Shown here one piece after another: positions 10,301 through 23,632 of a stretch of 64,000 nt of DNA. The notes beneath the pieces were generated by a model. It had not been told where the DNA came from. It worked only from the letters and a program-made list of their open reading frames with translations, and did not search any database. The stretch comes from Vibrio sp. BS-M-Sm-2 (lineage in GTDB: Bacteria > Pseudomonadota > Gammaproteobacteria > Enterobacterales > Vibrionaceae): contig NZ_CP167894.1 of assembly GCF_041504345.1 (NCBI RefSeq), forward strand, positions 682,001 through 746,000, written 5' to 3'. The stretch's first letter is position 1; every line of letters starts with the position of its first letter. The position numbers and the translations under genes are program-made.

Positions 10301-11578
10301 ATGGATCTCGCCTTTGATCGCCAGCATATCTGGCATCCCTACACATCAACGTTAACACCTCTGACCTGCTACCCAGTCACCAATGCAGACGGTGTTTACT
10401 TAGAATTAGAAGGCGGACAACGAATTATTGATGGTATGTCGTCTTGGTGGTCAACCATTCACGGCTACAATCACCCAGAGCTCAATGCCGCTGCTCATAG
10501 CCAAATAGATAAGGTTTCACACGTTATGTTTGGTGGTATCACCCACCAGCCTGCCATCGATTTATGTAAGAAGCTTCTCAACCTAGCACCAAGTAATCTT
10601 GAACATGTATTCTTGGCCGATTCAGGCTCAGTTGCCGTAGAAGTGAGTCTTAAAATGGCGCTTCAATACTGGCATGCCAAGGGGCAACCTCGTTCGAAAT
10701 TCCTCACACTCAGAGATGGCTACCACGGTGATACCTTTGCAGCGATGTCAGTGACCGACCCTGACAACTCGATGCACAGCCTCTATAAAGGTTTTCTGCC
10801 AGAACACATTTTCGCTGATTCACCAAAAACTGGCTTTTGGGATGAGTGGAACGCCAAAGACATTGATAGCTTTCGCGAAAAGTTGACCGTACACCATGAA
10901 GAAATCGCTGCCGTGATCCTAGAGCCAATTGTTCAAGGCGCTGGCGGTATGCGCATCTACCACCCTGAGTTCCTAAAACAGGTTCGATTGCTGTGTGATG
11001 AATTCAACGTATTGCTGATTTTAGATGAGATTGCGACCGGGTTTGGCCGCACTGGGAAATTGTTCGCGTGTGAGCATGCCGATATTCAACCGGACATTCT
11101 ATGCTTGGGTAAAGCGCTGACTGGCGGCTACATGACCCTTTCTGCAACGCTGGCGAGCAAAGAGGTAGCAGATACGGTATGTGGTGGTGAAGCAGGCTGC
11201 TTTATGCACGGGCCAACCTTTATGGGTAACCCATTGGCTTGCGCGGTCGGTGCGGCAAGTTTATCCATCATAGAGCAAGGCCATTGGCAAAATCAGACTC
11301 AACAGATTGAACAGATCTTTTCAGAATTGCTGCCACCTTTGCGAGAGCATGATCTGGTGAAAGACGTACGCTGGTTGGGCGCGATTGGTGTAGTTGAAAC
11401 GCATTCGCCTGTCGATATGGAAACCATTCAAGCTCACTTTGTTGAACAAGGTGTTTGGATTCGCCCATTTGGTAAATTGATTTATATGATGCCTCCTTTC
11501 ATTAGCAAACCTGAACATATCGAACAACTTGTTTCAGCCATTGAAAGTGCATTACAGGATAATAACTGCTTTAAGTAA
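10301..11578 (+). CDS. bioA: Adenosylmethionine-8-amino-7-oxononanoate aminotransferase
   Basis: BioA transfers the amino group of SAM to KAPA, making diaminopelargonate, with PLP. It aligns end to end with E. coli BioA: MDLAFDRQHIWHPYTS, GMSSWWSTIHGYNHP, the PLP site DEIATGFGRTGKLFACEHA and the lysine motif LGKALTGGYMTLSA. ATG 10301 is preferred because it matches the family N-terminus and has GGAAG five bases upstream. An in-frame ATG at 10289 is possible. The protein has 425 residues, and the gene is divergent from bioB. Confidence 0.95.
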   Translation: MDLAFDRQHIWHPYTSTLTPLTCYPVTNADGVYLELEGGQRIIDGMSSWWSTIHGYNHPELNAAAHSQIDKVSHVMFGGITHQPAIDLCKKLLNLAPSNLEHVFLADSGSVAVEVSLKMALQYWHAKGQPRSKFLTLRDGYHGDTFAAMSVTDPDNSMHSLYKGFLPEHIFADSPKTGFWDEWNAKDIDSFREKLTVHHEEIAAVILEPIVQGAGGMRIYHPEFLKQVRLLCDEFNVLLILDEIATGFGRTGKLFACEHADIQPDILCLGKALTGGYMTLSATLASKEVADTVCGGEAGCFMHGPTFMGNPLACAVGAASLSIIEQGHWQNQTQQIEQIFSELLPPLREHDLVKDVRWLGAIGVVETHSPVDMETIQAHFVEQGVWIRPFGKLIYMMPPFISKPEHIEQLVSAIESALQDNNCFK

Positions 11579-11630
11579 AACTAACGGAGTTTACTCTTAT
11601 CTTCCTTTGTTAGTGAATCTCATAAATTAA

Positions 11631-11660
11631 AAGGCCTTACGTGAAAGTAAAGCCTTACTC
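11631..11660. terminator. Terminator downstream of bioA and the zinc-finger gene
   Basis: AAGGC-C-TTAC and GTAA-A-GCCTT form a stem with one mismatch and a GTGAAA loop. T-rich DNA follows on both strands, so it may serve the two convergent genes. Confidence 0.6.
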
Positions 11661-11683
11661 TATTTTCGGTGATAGTTAACAAT

Positions 11684-11950
11684 TTAACGTAATTGGCTAT
11701 CTTTACTTGCTCGACGGTTAAACAATGAATGTCGATGTGCGTCATGCTCTAATATTGACTGACATTCGATACAGAAACGTACGCCTTTAATCGCAAGACG
11801 TCTTTGTTCTGGTATCTCATCACCGCATTCATCGCAATAACGCAAGCTTTCTCCGCCTTGAATGTTACCTCTTACTCGAGAGATCTCATCATCAATGGTA
11901 TTTTGAATTTGCTGGCTGACACTATCGTCACCAGCCCATCCTACGGCCAT
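11684..11950 (-). CDS. DksA/TraR-type C4 zinc-finger protein (YbiI-like)
   Basis: This 88-residue protein has the DksA/TraR zinc finger: CDECG and, 17 residues on, CIEC, with the family core IPEQRRLAIKGVRFC between them. It matches the short YbiI class rather than DksA, which has a long N-terminal coiled coil. A short acidic helix precedes the finger and a basic tail (HRHSLFNRRASK) follows. Some relatives bind the RNA polymerase secondary channel; the role of this class is not established. It is a single gene, convergent with bioA. Confidence 0.88.
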   Translation of the reverse strand: MAVGWAGDDSVSQQIQNTIDDEISRVRGNIQGGESLRYCDECGDEIPEQRRLAIKGVRFCIECQSILEHDAHRHSLFNRRASKDSQLR

Positions 11951-12116
11951 AAGCCCTCCTCAGTATTTGAACGAGAAAATCTATACCTACCGCGGTAAGA
12001 GCATATTATAGCCATATTTAAGGATTGTAATAATTATCAAAATTAATAAAACACTATTACGCACAGGTAACAAAAGTTATTTATTTCTCGCCACCGCACT
12101 ATTCTATAGGCAATAA

Positions 12117-12142
12117 AAAACCCAGCCTGCTGGCTGGGTTTT
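12117..12142 (-). terminator. Rho-independent terminator of serS
   Basis: On the minus strand AAAACCCAGCC, loop AGCA and GGCTGGGTTTTTT make a near-perfect stem with a T run, about 30 bases past the serS stop. Confidence 0.92.
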
Positions 12143-12171
12143 ATGAGCAATCTGATGCTTAATCAGTCTAA

Positions 12172-13494
<1,323 letters not shown>

Positions 13495-13621
13495 TTAGTT
13501 ATTTGAATATTCAGTAGTTTGCTACTGAATCACTGCTAAACCCCTAAAACTGGTGCTATTTCGACCAACTTTTAACGATTTAATTGAATTTTTATGACTA
13601 GGTAACGATATCCAAAAAAGA

Positions 13622-14977
13622 CTACTTTTCATAGCGTTTTTGTGGGCTTTTTGCGTCCAAATCCGCCAGATAATCTAGCTTCTCGCCAATTTTGGTCTCT
13701 AAGCCTCGTTTTGTTGGGAAATAGTATTGCTTCTCTCCCATTTCAGGAGGCAGATACTTTTCACCAGCCGCGTAGGCTCCAGGTTCGTCATGAGCATAAC
13801 GGTATTCTTGCCCGTAGCCCATGTCCTTCATCAAAGTTGTGGGTGCATTCCGCAAATGATGAGGGACTTCATACTCAGGCAGATTGTGCGCGTCTGTTAA
13901 CGCTTGCTTCCAAGCTGTATAAACGGCGTTACTCTTTGGTGCACACGCGAGATAAACAACCGCCTGTGCAATCGCACGCTCCCCTTCAGCAGGGCCAATA
14001 CGTGTAAAACAATCCCAAGCCGACATCGCGACTTGCATTGCGCGAGGGTCAGCATTGCCAATATCTTCAGAAGCAATCGCCAGCAAGCGTCTAACGATAT
14101 ACAGAGGATCGCAACCTGCCGCAATCATGCGTGCCGACCAATATAAAGCGGCATCAGGGTTTGAACCACGAATTGACTTATGAACTGCGGATATTAGGTC
14201 GTACCAAATATCGCCTTTATTATCAAAACGAGCGACCTTCTCACCGGCCACTTCAGCCAGCAACTGCAAGGTTATCGCTTTCTCGCCTTTATCGTTCTCT
14301 TCTGCCATGTCATACAGCAGTTCAAGATAGTTAAGCGACATACGCGCGTCGCCGTTAACCAGTTCTGCAAGGCGATCTAAAACATTATCAGCAAAATCAG
14401 CAGGCACATCACCTAACCCGCGTTGCTTATCTTCAATCGCTTGGCGGATAACGAGGGAAATATCCTCGGTATTGAGAGAAGTCAGTTTGTAGACACGCGC
14501 ACGTGACAACAAAGCATTGTTCAATTCAAAAGAAGGGTTTTCTGTCGTCGCACCAATAAAGGTCACGGTACCATCTTCGATATGAGGCAGAAAAGCATCC
14601 TGCTGACTTTTGTTAAAGCGATGGACTTCGTCCACAAACAGGATGGTTCTGCGCCCTGCTTGCTTGTTCTCGCGCGCTTTTTCAATCGCAATACGAATGT
14701 CTTTTACGCCCGAAGTTACCGCCGATACGCGTTCAACTTCTGCATTCGCATAGTTTGCTGCTACTTCGGCTAACGTCGTTTTACCGGTGCCCGGAGGCCC
14801 CCACAAAATCATCGAGTGGATATGGCCCGCTTCCAATGCTCTGCGAAGTGGTTTACCTGGGCCTAATATATGCTGCTGACCGATGTACTGCTCGACAGTT
14901 TCCGGTCTCATACGAGCAGCAAGGGGACGAAAATCTTCGTCCCCCGCAAAATCTAAGCTGTAATTACTCAATTGCAA
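13622..14977 (-). CDS. rarA: Replication-associated recombination ATPase RarA (MgsA)
   Basis: RarA is an AAA+ ATPase related to clamp loaders that acts at stalled or gapped replication forks. The Walker A motif GPPGTGKTT is at residues 60-68, the Walker B region [10 protein letters not shown] near 118, sensor 1 [12 protein letters not shown] follows, and the C-terminal tetramerisation domain begins with [21 protein letters not shown] residues. At 451 residues it matches the family. It lies between lolA and serS, as in E. coli (ftsK-lolA-rarA-serS), so these may share transcripts. Confidence 0.96.
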   Translation of the reverse strand: MQLSNYSLDFAGDEDFRPLAARMRPETVEQYIGQQHILGPGKPLRRALEAGHIHSMILWGPPGTGKTTLAEVAANYANAEVERVSAVTSGVKDIRIAIEKARENKQAGRRTILFVDEVHRFNKSQQDAFLPHIEDGTVTFIGATTENPSFELNNALLSRARVYKLTSLNTEDISLVIRQAIEDKQRGLGDVPADFADNVLDRLAELVNGDARMSLNYLELLYDMAEENDKGEKAITLQLLAEVAGEKVARFDNKGDIWYDLISAVHKSIRGSNPDAALYWSARMIAAGCDPLYIVRRLLAIASEDIGNADPRAMQVAMSAWDCFTRIGPAEGERAIAQAVVYLACAPKSNAVYTAWKQALTDAHNLPEYEVPHHLRNAPTTLMKDMGYGQEYRYAHDEPGAYAAGEKYLPPEMGEKQYYFPTKRGLETKIGEKLDYLADLDAKSPQKRYEK

Positions 14978-15041
14978 TCTCTTGATTCGTTGATGGCATT
15001 AATGCCTATCGACGTACTACCAAACGATCTGCTTGTTTAGA

Positions 15042-15638
15042 TCAGTTTCTTTGGTCGTCGACCTCGACACCTTCCGGCGCCACAAAAGTAAAACGGTCTG
15101 CTGCAGGTTTACCCAAGTCAACATTGCTAAAGGTAAACTCACCTTTTTGACCGTCTTGTTCAACCACATTAAAGCCCTGAACAATGCCGCTCTCGGTGAT
15201 ATTAATCTGGAAGTCACCCTGATTAGAGTCCGCTGCCGTTGGTGTTAGTGTAAATTGGTTACCCGTTTGTGCGACATTGTAGTTATCCCAATCGCTTTCT
15301 TGGTTACGAGTCAGCAGTACGAAAGGCGTTTGCGACGTCGCTTGTTCTTGCCAGTAAATGCTCACTTGCTCAATGAACGGGCTGTAGTACCACAAGCTTT
15401 GGCCATCAGATACCAATAGGTTTTCATCAGGGAACGTGGTTTCCCAGCGGAATAAGCTAGGGCGCGCAATCTCTACAGTGCCCTCGCCTTCCATTACTAC
15501 ATCACCATCAGGGCTGGTCACAACTTGTTTAAAGTCAGCACTAAAACCTGCGTTCAATGCCAAACGGCTACTCAACTCTTCTTTCGGAGAAGCAAATACT
15601 GAGAAGCTCATAAATAAAAGTGCAAATACTTTTTTCAT
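15042..15638 (-). CDS. lolA: Periplasmic outer-membrane lipoprotein carrier LolA
   Basis: LolA accepts lipoproteins released by LolCDE and carries them across the periplasm to LolB. A Sec signal peptide covers residues 1 to about 18 ([17 protein letters not shown], cleavage near FAS). The beta-sheet half-barrel follows, with the family segment [22 protein letters not shown] use ATG 15638, with SD ACAGGA about seven bases upstream, rather than the TTG one codon before it. The 198-residue length is normal. Its partner genes lolCDE are also in this window at 37.7-40.9 kb. Confidence 0.95.
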   Translation of the reverse strand: MKKVFALLFMSFSVFASPKEELSSRLALNAGFSADFKQVVTSPDGDVVMEGEGTVEIARPSLFRWETTFPDENLLVSDGQSLWYYSPFIEQVSIYWQEQATSQTPFVLLTRNQESDWDNYNVAQTGNQFTLTPTAADSNQGDFQINITESGIVQGFNVVEQDGQKGEFTFSNVDLGKPAADRFTFVAPEGVEVDDQRN

Positions 15639-15658
15639 CAATAATCCTGTTAAAACAT

Positions 15659-15689
15659 AAGTCGGTCATATTCTCGATTTGACCGACTT
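15659..15689 (-). terminator. Inverted repeat between ftsK and lolA
   Basis: AAGTCGGTCA and TGACCGACTT form a perfect 10-bp stem with an 11-base loop, about 30 bases past the ftsK stop. The T stretch after it on the minus strand (ATGTTTTA) is weak, so it may be an inefficient terminator or a processing/stability hairpin. Confidence 0.6.
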
Positions 15690-15719
15690 AATGGACATAA
15701 GTTCATAGGGCGTGTTGAC

Positions 15720-18700
15720 CTAATCTTTTGGTGGCGCTGGCGCTAAGACTTCTCGGTTACCGTTATGGCCCGGCGCACTTACGATACCTTGCGCTTCAAG
15801 TTGCTCAACAATACGTGCTGCGCGGTTATAACCGATCTTGAATCGACGCTGTACGCCAGAAACTGAACCACGACGTGAGTGAACAACGTGTTCTACTACT
15901 TGATCAAACAGAGGATCGACTTCTTCATCACCTTCCATCTTCTCGCCCGGAAGCAAGGTTTCAGGAGTTTGTTCACCGTTGGTGATTTCATCAATATAGT
16001 TTGGCTTACCACGCGCTTTCCAGTTATTCACGACTGCGTGTACATCGTCATCAGACGCAAAGGCACCATGAACACGAGTTGTATGACTAGAACCCGGCGG
16101 CAAGTAAAGCATATCACCCATGCCCAATAGTGATTCGGCACCACCTTGGTCAAGGATAGTTCGTGAATCCGTTTTGGTTGATACCGTAAAGGCCACACGA
16201 GTTGGAATGTTCGCTTTGATAAGGCCGGTAATAACATCCACCGAAGGACGCTGCGTCGCTAGGATCAAGTGAACACCCGCCGCACGAGCTTTTTGTGCCA
16301 AACGTGCAATCAGTTCTTCAACCTTCTTACCGACCACCATGATTAGGTCGGCAAATTCATCAACGATAACCACAATGTAAGGCAGCTTCTCAAGCAATGG
16401 CGCTTCAGGGTCCATGCTGTCGCCCGGCTTCCACAGTGGATCGTGAATTGGATGACCCGCTTCCGCAGCCATCTTAAGCTTATCGTTGTAACCTTTAATA
16501 TTACGAACGCCTAACGCTGACATCAGCTTATAACGGCGTTCCATCTCGCCTACACACCAACGAAGGGCGTTCGACGCATCTTTCATGTCGGTTACCACTT
16601 CAGACAATAGATGAGGGATGCCTTCATAAACCGATAGCTCAAGCATTTTCGGGTCGATCATGATGAATCGAACATCTTCCGGTGATGCTTTGTAAAGCAT
16701 ACTCAGAATCATTACGTTCACACCTACCGACTTACCAGAACCGGTTGTACCAGCAACCAGAACGTGAGGCATTTTCGATAGATCAGCAATGACCGCTTCA
16801 CCTGCGATGTCTTGTCCTAGAACCACTGTCGTCGGCGATTTCGCTTCTTGGAACTGGGGGCTAGCAACCACATCTGAGAAGAATACCGTTTGACGACTCA
16901 TGTTCGGCAGCTCTAAGCCAACATAAGGTTTACCCGGAATCACCTCTACAACACGTACAGCCAATGCAGAGAGCGAACGAGCCAAGTCCATAGAAAGGCC
17001 CGAAATACGGCTCACTTTCACGCCTGGAGCCAGATCAAGTTCGAATCGAGTGATTACTGGACCTGGGAAAATATCAACCACATCAGCTTTGATCTTATAG
17101 TCCGCTAGCTTAGATTCAACAAGGCGAGCAATCGCCTCTAATGCATCACGGTCAATAAAGGTTTCACGTTTTTCAGGGTGGAATAACAATTCAAGCGTTG
17201 GTAATGGCTCAGCAGGTTTCGGTAAATTAACATCTTGTTGAACCAAGAACGGGTTCTGCGCCGCTGCCATATTCGCTTGTGCTTCAGAAACAATGCTTTG
17301 GAATGCGGCGACATCTTGATCTTGATGCGAAGGTTCTTCTTCCGTTACCTCTTCCCAAGGAAGATCAACAGCTGGTTCTTGGCTTTGCTCTGTTGGTTGT
17401 TCAGGTTCTGAATGTTCTTCTTGGTAAGAGAAAGGTTCAAACTGCTCGTCGGTTAATGCTGCGTCAGCTAACTCAGCTTCAGTCTGTTCAGATTCAAGAT
17501 CTGAAGCCTGTTCGTAGCTTTGATCTTCCGTTACATCAAACGGTGAAGGTTGTGCAGAGAAATCGTCTTCCACTGTTGCTTCTGGCTCGCCTATAGGTGA
17601 AGCGTATAAAGATTCAGGCTGAACATCTTCAGCACCGAATTCGCCATTTACTTGTGGTGAGCTATCTAACTCTGGTTCAGCACTTTCAAGTTCAGCATGA
17701 GTAGGGCTAACTTCTGATTGTTCGTTCTGCATGTATTGTTGGTACGCAACCTGAGACTCATGCGCGTCGACCTGATCTTGTTCCGCTAGATCATCTTCAT
17801 ACATGGCAGCATTTTCTAGCTGCTCTATCGTTGCATTCAACTGCTTCGAGCGCTCAATACCTTCTTCTAATGGCTCTTCTGGCGTTTGGTAAATAGGAGC
17901 AGTAGGGATCGGTTGCTCTGGCTCAATTGCAGCTTGAAGCTGAACCTGAGGTTGTTCATGAACAGCAACATCTTGCTTCGCAGCAGCTTCGACTGGCATG
18001 TGAATATTGTAATGACGCTTCGGCGATGCAGCATTGTCTAGCGCACTTGTCGCCACACCTGAAGAATCATTAGTCGCGGAAAAGCTCATCGCAGGATCTA
18101 GCGGGTCATGCTCTGTTGATTCTTTGTTGTCTTCTAAAGCAGGAACATCACGGTAAGTCGGCTCTTGATGACGCTCTTCGATTAAATCGCGGTCTGCTGA
18201 TTCTCTTAACTGAGGCTCTAGTAGCTCTTGATCTTGGCCACGAGCCTTATTAACAGCAGATGTGAAGAATTTGATGGCACATTCACCCAGCCATTCCACA
18301 ATGCTTAACCAAGAAATACCGGTTAATAGAGTAAAGCCAGCACCCCATAAGAAAAGAAGGACTAGCGTACTACCAAGAACATTCAACGTCGGAAGTGCAA
18401 GGCTGGTTAAGACGTCGCCCACTACGCCACCTGATGAAAAGTACCAGATGTCGTCAAAGTTGATATCCGCTAGACCACAACTAGTAAGGATTAAGATAGT
18501 CAGGCCGAGTAAGCGAGTGCCCCACAGCATGAAGTCGATCTGCTCGTCTTCATTACGTTTGCGGAATAATACCCACGCAGCAACCGTCACTAAGATAGGC
18601 AAAGGGTAAGCCAAAGAACCAAATACGAAGAAAAGCGTATCCGCCAACCAAGCACCTAGGTAGCCACCCGCATTTTGAATGTCACCACCCCACGCCGTTT

Positions 18701-18881
18701 GCGACCATGATGGGTCTGCAGGACTAAAAGTTAATAACGCAACGGCAAGTAGAATAGAGAAGAGAACACCGAGAATCAGACTGCACTCTTTGAGACGTTG
18801 AGAACCACTCAAACGAGGAGACTGGGGCTCTTCACTCGTTTTAATGATTGTTTCTACTTTATTACTGCTCTGCTTGAACAT
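15720..18881 (-). CDS. ftsK: DNA translocase FtsK
   Basis: FtsK couples septation to chromosome dimer resolution. The N-terminal membrane domain (about residues 30-205) contains four hydrophobic segments that anchor it at the septum. Residues about 220-580 are an acidic Gln/Glu/Ser/Pro-rich linker of low complexity. The RecA-like motor has Walker A GTTGSGKS near 709-716 and a Walker B region ([17 protein letters not shown]). The C-terminal gamma winged-helix domain ([22 protein letters not shown]) reads KOPS sequences and activates XerD. At 1053 residues it is shorter than E. coli FtsK (about 1330), mainly in the linker. It lies just upstream of lolA. Confidence 0.97.
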   Translation of the reverse strand: MFKQSSNKVETIIKTSEEPQSPRLSGSQRLKECSLILGVLFSILLAVALLTFSPADPSWSQTAWGGDIQNAGGYLGAWLADTLFFVFGSLAYPLPILVTVAAWVLFRKRNEDEQIDFMLWGTRLLGLTILILTSCGLADINFDDIWYFSSGGVVGDVLTSLALPTLNVLGSTLVLLFLWGAGFTLLTGISWLSIVEWLGECAIKFFTSAVNKARGQDQELLEPQLRESADRDLIEERHQEPTYRDVPALEDNKESTEHDPLDPAMSFSATNDSSGVATSALDNAASPKRHYNIHMPVEAAAKQDVAVHEQPQVQLQAAIEPEQPIPTAPIYQTPEEPLEEGIERSKQLNATIEQLENAAMYEDDLAEQDQVDAHESQVAYQQYMQNEQSEVSPTHAELESAEPELDSSPQVNGEFGAEDVQPESLYASPIGEPEATVEDDFSAQPSPFDVTEDQSYEQASDLESEQTEAELADAALTDEQFEPFSYQEEHSEPEQPTEQSQEPAVDLPWEEVTEEEPSHQDQDVAAFQSIVSEAQANMAAAQNPFLVQQDVNLPKPAEPLPTLELLFHPEKRETFIDRDALEAIARLVESKLADYKIKADVVDIFPGPVITRFELDLAPGVKVSRISGLSMDLARSLSALAVRVVEVIPGKPYVGLELPNMSRQTVFFSDVVASPQFQEAKSPTTVVLGQDIAGEAVIADLSKMPHVLVAGTTGSGKSVGVNVMILSMLYKASPEDVRFIMIDPKMLELSVYEGIPHLLSEVVTDMKDASNALRWCVGEMERRYKLMSALGVRNIKGYNDKLKMAAEAGHPIHDPLWKPGDSMDPEAPLLEKLPYIVVIVDEFADLIMVVGKKVEELIARLAQKARAAGVHLILATQRPSVDVITGLIKANIPTRVAFTVSTKTDSRTILDQGGAESLLGMGDMLYLPPGSSHTTRVHGAFASDDDVHAVVNNWKARGKPNYIDEITNGEQTPETLLPGEKMEGDEEVDPLFDQVVEHVVHSRRGSVSGVQRRFKIGYNRAARIVEQLEAQGIVSAPGHNGNREVLAPAPPKD

Positions 18882-18917
18882 AAACCAACTTAATAATTAA
18901 ACGGGATAAAAACATCT

Positions 18918-18937
18918 CGAGCGGCCGAAGCCGCTCG
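18918..18937 (-). other. Stable UUCG hairpin in the ftsK leader
   Basis: On the minus strand CGAGCGGC, loop TTCG and GCCGCTCG form a perfect 8-bp GC-rich hairpin about 37 bases upstream of the ftsK ATG and after the lrp terminator. Its 3' flank (AGATGTTTTTAT) has a short T run, so it could be a second lrp terminator, an attenuator or a leader hairpin of ftsK mRNA. Confidence 0.6.
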
Positions 18938-18997
18938 TTTCAATGAAACTACTGTTGATTTAACCATATCAAACAGAAAAACCCAATTCCAGAAAGC

Positions 18998-19026
18998 AAG
19001 AAAGCGGAACAAATGTCCGCTTTCTT
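18998..19026 (-). terminator. Terminator of lrp
   Basis: AAGAAAGCGGA and TCCGCTTTCTT form a perfect 11-bp stem with a seven-base loop, about 19 bases past the lrp stop. The T-rich tail on the minus strand is interrupted. Confidence 0.85.
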
Positions 19027-19044
19027 TCATTTCACCAATTGTGA

Positions 19045-19539
19045 CTAACGAGTTTTAATCACAAGTTGATTGGTTTGTTTCACTTCTTCCATTACTACGT
19101 AAGTTCGAGTGTCGTTTACGCCCGGTAGACGAAGTAACGTATCACCCAGTAGCTTACGGTAAGCACCCATATCAGATACACGTGTTTTTAGAAGATAGTC
19201 AAAATCACCCGACACTAAATGACACTCTTGGATGTCATCCAGTTTCTGCACAGCGGTGTTGAATTGTTCGAACACATCTGGCGCACCACGGTTCAACGTA
19301 ATTTCAACAAACACTAAAAGTGAAGCATCAAGGTACTGTGGGTTCAGCAACGCTGTGTACCCAGTAATGTAACCTTGACGTTCTAAACGACGAACACGTT
19401 CAAGACATGGAGTCGGAGAAAGTCCTACTCGTTTTGAGAGTTCAACGTTTGAGATACGACCGTCTTTTTGCAACTCATTAAGAATGTTGCGGTCAATACG
19501 ATCTAGTTCCTTGGACGGCTTCTTATAATTGTCTGCCAT
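19045..19539 (-). CDS. lrp: Leucine-responsive regulatory protein Lrp
   Basis: Lrp is a global feast/famine regulator of amino-acid metabolism. The 164-residue sequence has the N-terminal helix-turn-helix (LDRIDRNILNELQKDGRI, then SNVELSKRVGLSPTPCLERV). The RAM ligand domain includes VSGDFDYLLKTRVSDMGAYR. It matches E. coli Lrp across its length. It is divergent from ald, a classic Lrp/AsnC-type target, and a possible Lrp site lies between them. Confidence 0.96.
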   Translation of the reverse strand: MADNYKKPSKELDRIDRNILNELQKDGRISNVELSKRVGLSPTPCLERVRRLERQGYITGYTALLNPQYLDASLLVFVEITLNRGAPDVFEQFNTAVQKLDDIQECHLVSGDFDYLLKTRVSDMGAYRKLLGDTLLRLPGVNDTRTYVVMEEVKQTNQLVIKTR

Positions 19540-19596
19540 TTTTTATTCCACCTTATTACTTCCTTGCAAAAAAATATACTACAACTTTTTAATATT

Positions 19597-19615
19597 CAGT
19601 ATCAAATTTTATCTG
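19597..19615. promoter_or_regulatory. Possible Lrp-type site between lrp and ald
   Basis: CAGTATCAAATTTTATCTG is an AT-rich imperfect dyad with CAG...CTG ends around a central AAATTTT, resembling the Lrp consensus. It is in the 156-base divergent gap. Lrp motifs are degenerate, so this is suggestive only. Confidence 0.4.
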
Positions 19616-19695
19616 AACCTATCTATACTAGATATTAATTCGACAGAATTACCCTACACATAGATAAAACAACCAAAATAAAATGAGGAGTCAGG

Positions 19696-20820
19696 ATGAT
19701 CATTGGCGTACCTAAGGAAATCAAGAACCACGAATACCGCGTTGGTATGACCCCAGCTAGCGTGAGAGAACTAATCTCACACGGCCACCAAGTTTTTGTA
19801 GAAACCAATGCCGGTACTGGTATCGGTTTTTCAGACGATGATTACATCGCTGTAGGCGCATCCATTCTTCCTACTGCTGCTGACGTTTTCGCGAAAGCAG
19901 AGATGATTGTAAAGGTTAAAGAACCTCAAGCTGTCGAGCGAGCTATGCTTCGCGAAGGGCAAATATTATTTACCTATTTACACCTTGCACCAGATTTTCC
20001 ACAAACTGAAGAGCTTATCAAGAGCAAAGCTGTCTGCGTAGCCTATGAGACTGTAACAGATAATATGGGTCGCTTGCCACTATTAGCACCAATGTCTGAA
20101 GTAGCTGGTCGTATGTCTATTCAAGCAGGTGCACAAACATTAGAGAAATCTAACGGTGGTTGTGGTCTTCTTCTTGGTGGCGTTCCAGGTGTTGAACCAG
20201 CAAAAGTTGTTGTTGTTGGCGGTGGTGTTGTAGGTGCTAACGCAGCACGTATGGCTGTTGGCCTTCGCGCTGATGTTACAATTCTTGACCGTAACGTAGA
20301 TACTCTTCGTCGTCTTGATGAAGAATTCCAAGGTCGCGCAAAAGTGGTTTATTCTACTGAAGACGCTATTGAGAAGCATGTTCTAGAAGCTGACCTAGTC
20401 ATTGGTGCAGTACTGATCCCAGGTGCAGCAGCGCCTAAACTGGTTACAAAAGAACACATCGCTAAGATGAAGCCAGGCTCAGCTGTTGTTGACGTTGCTA
20501 TCGACCAAGGCGGTTGTTTCGAAACTTCTCACGCGACAACTCACGCAGACCCAACTTACATTGTTGATGACGTAGTTCACTACTGTGTTGCTAACATGCC
20601 AGGTGCTGTTGCTCGTACTTCAACTTACGCACTTAACAATGCAACACTTCCTTACATTGTTAAGCTAGCAAACAAAGGCTACCGCGAAGCACTTCTATCA
20701 GATAAAGGCTTCCTAGAAGGTCTAAACGTAATCCACGGTAAAGTCACTTGTAAAGAAGTTGCAGAAAGCTTTGACCTAGAATACGTAGATCCAGCAGAAG
20801 CTATCGCAATGTTCAACTAA
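19696..20820 (+). CDS. ald: Alanine dehydrogenase
   Basis: Ald reversibly converts L-alanine, NAD and water to pyruvate, ammonium and NADH. The signature [19 protein letters not shown] opens the protein. The Rossmann motif [19 protein letters not shown] (residues about 171-189) binds NAD, and catalytic-site residues lie in YLHLAPD and near VAIDQGG. It is 374 residues with SD GAGGAG and ATG at 19696. It is divergent from lrp, suggesting Lrp-dependent alanine control, and ends at a strong terminator. Confidence 0.97.
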   Translation: MIIGVPKEIKNHEYRVGMTPASVRELISHGHQVFVETNAGTGIGFSDDDYIAVGASILPTAADVFAKAEMIVKVKEPQAVERAMLREGQILFTYLHLAPDFPQTEELIKSKAVCVAYETVTDNMGRLPLLAPMSEVAGRMSIQAGAQTLEKSNGGCGLLLGGVPGVEPAKVVVVGGGVVGANAARMAVGLRADVTILDRNVDTLRRLDEEFQGRAKVVYSTEDAIEKHVLEADLVIGAVLIPGAAAPKLVTKEHIAKMKPGSAVVDVAIDQGGCFETSHATTHADPTYIVDDVVHYCVANMPGAVARTSTYALNNATLPYIVKLANKGYREALLSDKGFLEGLNVIHGKVTCKEVAESFDLEYVDPAEAIAMFN

Positions 20821-20888
20821 TGATGTAATGGCTAGCTGAACGCAATAACCTTCTCGTTGAGCGTTCAGTTAACTCATACACATTAAAC

Positions 20889-20927
20889 AAAAAGCCAGTA
20901 CGACATTATGTCGCGCTGGCTTTTTTG
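20889..20927 (+). terminator. Terminator of ald
   Basis: AAAAAGCCAG and CTGGCTTTTTT enclose an inner CGACAT/ATGTCG stem, and a T6 tract follows. It lies about 70 bases past the ald stop. Confidence 0.9.
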
Positions 20928-20993
20928 TATTTATAACTTTTACTTTGTATTCAGAGTTTAGATCGTAAAAACACGTACCAGTGCTGTTTACCG

Positions 20994-22190
20994 CTAGATC
21001 TTAACCCCATGAATCAATAGATTTCTTGGCGTAATACTGCGCTCGCAGAACTCTTCAATTGAAGCTTCATAACCTTGTTCTTGCAGGTAGAGTGCACGAT
21101 CTAAAGCTAACCATATCTCTAATGGGCGCCTGAAAACTTGTTGAACCAGACTTAGCTTTTCCATTTCCCAGAAAAGTCCTTCGCCTTGAACAAAATAAGA
21201 GTCAAAATCGATATCTGAGCCCAGCGATAGTTCTTTCACTTCAGATGCCCAGCGACAGAATGATTCAAATCCCTCAGCTAACTCTGATTTTTTGATACTC
21301 GGAACAGGTATGTACTCGTCAATCCCCATTTCGGACTTAAGCAGTTGGCTAAAGCCCAGACGGTAACTCATCTCTAGTTGACGATGTCTCTTTACTCTTT
21401 CACCACCAGTAACGGTTTCTTGCAGCGGGATTCGCAAATCACTCTTACTCAATGTCAAAGTAGAACTTTTCGCGACAGAAGACATCGCTTGATAGCTTTC
21501 GTCTCTGATCAAGTGATAGCAACAAGGAGAAATGGTTACTGCAGGTAACCCATGTGCGACAGACTTTTTAACCAACTCAACGTGCAGGTCACCACAAGCA
21601 TGAAGAGCTACTGCATGTTGGTCTGAGTTAAATACATTATCGGCATCGTCTGAAAACGCGTCACCTTGAACAAAGCTCATCTCTAACTTCAGGTCATCAG
21701 CAATCTTTTGTCCGCTTTCGCATAACGATTGCTGCCATTCAAAACTAGTGACTTTTTGATCAGATTGCTGAGATAGAATTCGACCGAGGAATCCCTTTCC
21801 AGAACACCACTCGAGCCACTCTTTGCCATGGTGATGATCTAATACAGCCTCGCCCATCGCGATAACTTGATATAGCTTTCGGCCAGGAATACCCTCAGCA
21901 GTACCACGAGGGAGGTCTAAACCAACCAAAGCTGTGTTATCGAACTGGATATTCTGAGTGGCAGTATCTAATTCAGGGAGGAAGCGAGTCAGTTCCTCAA
22001 CCAAAAGCTTGGGCTGCTCTTTTAAAGTTTGAATGCTTTCATTATTTAAGCTTTCTAACCAATCAACGAGTGGACGATTGACCTCTTTCCACGGCTGCTG
22101 TTGAGTTTGGCATAGGTGAAAAGGCTCTGAACGCCAGTAAATCTGGTGCTCTAGCAAAAATGAATCGAGTATTTTAAATCGTGAATGCAT
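20994..22190 (-). CDS. SAM-dependent methyltransferase, Methyltransf_32-like
   Basis: This 398-residue soluble protein has a SAM-binding block EWCSGKGFLGRIL in mid-protein, an acidic strand, then ALHACGDLH and ISPCCYHL. LHACGDL plus SPCCYH resembles the Methyltransf_32 (PF13679) group, which includes eukaryotic METTL25- and TRM13-type enzymes. The substrate is unknown. The ATG at 22190 has a strong SD (AGGGGGA), so I prefer it to the longer frame from 22232. The N-terminal ~130 residues and C-terminal ~100 residues have no motif I know. It is convergent with ald and downstream of cysB, behind the cysB terminator. Confidence 0.8.
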   Translation of the reverse strand: MHSRFKILDSFLLEHQIYWRSEPFHLCQTQQQPWKEVNRPLVDWLESLNNESIQTLKEQPKLLVEELTRFLPELDTATQNIQFDNTALVGLDLPRGTAEGIPGRKLYQVIAMGEAVLDHHHGKEWLEWCSGKGFLGRILSQQSDQKVTSFEWQQSLCESGQKIADDLKLEMSFVQGDAFSDDADNVFNSDQHAVALHACGDLHVELVKKSVAHGLPAVTISPCCYHLIRDESYQAMSSVAKSSTLTLSKSDLRIPLQETVTGGERVKRHRQLEMSYRLGFSQLLKSEMGIDEYIPVPSIKKSELAEGFESFCRWASEVKELSLGSDIDFDSYFVQGEGLFWEMEKLSLVQQVFRRPLEIWLALDRALYLQEQGYEASIEEFCERSITPRNLLIHGVKI

Positions 22191-22287
22191 GCTTCCCCCT
22201 ATGATGCGTGGATTGTAGGGGGAAGAGGTCAAAATGGAAAGGGGCGATAACGAGAACTAAAACGAAAGCTAAAGCCCAAAAGAAAAA

Positions 22288-22307
22288 CGGCCTGCAAATA
22301 CAGGCCG
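22288..22307 (-). terminator. Terminator of cysB
   Basis: CGGCCTG and CAGGCCG pair around CAAATA. On the minus strand the stem is followed by TTTTTCTTTT, about 30 bases after the cysB stop. Confidence 0.88.
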
Positions 22308-22335
22308 AATAAAAATCTAGATTTACACGATGAGA

Positions 22336-23632
<1,297 letters not shown>

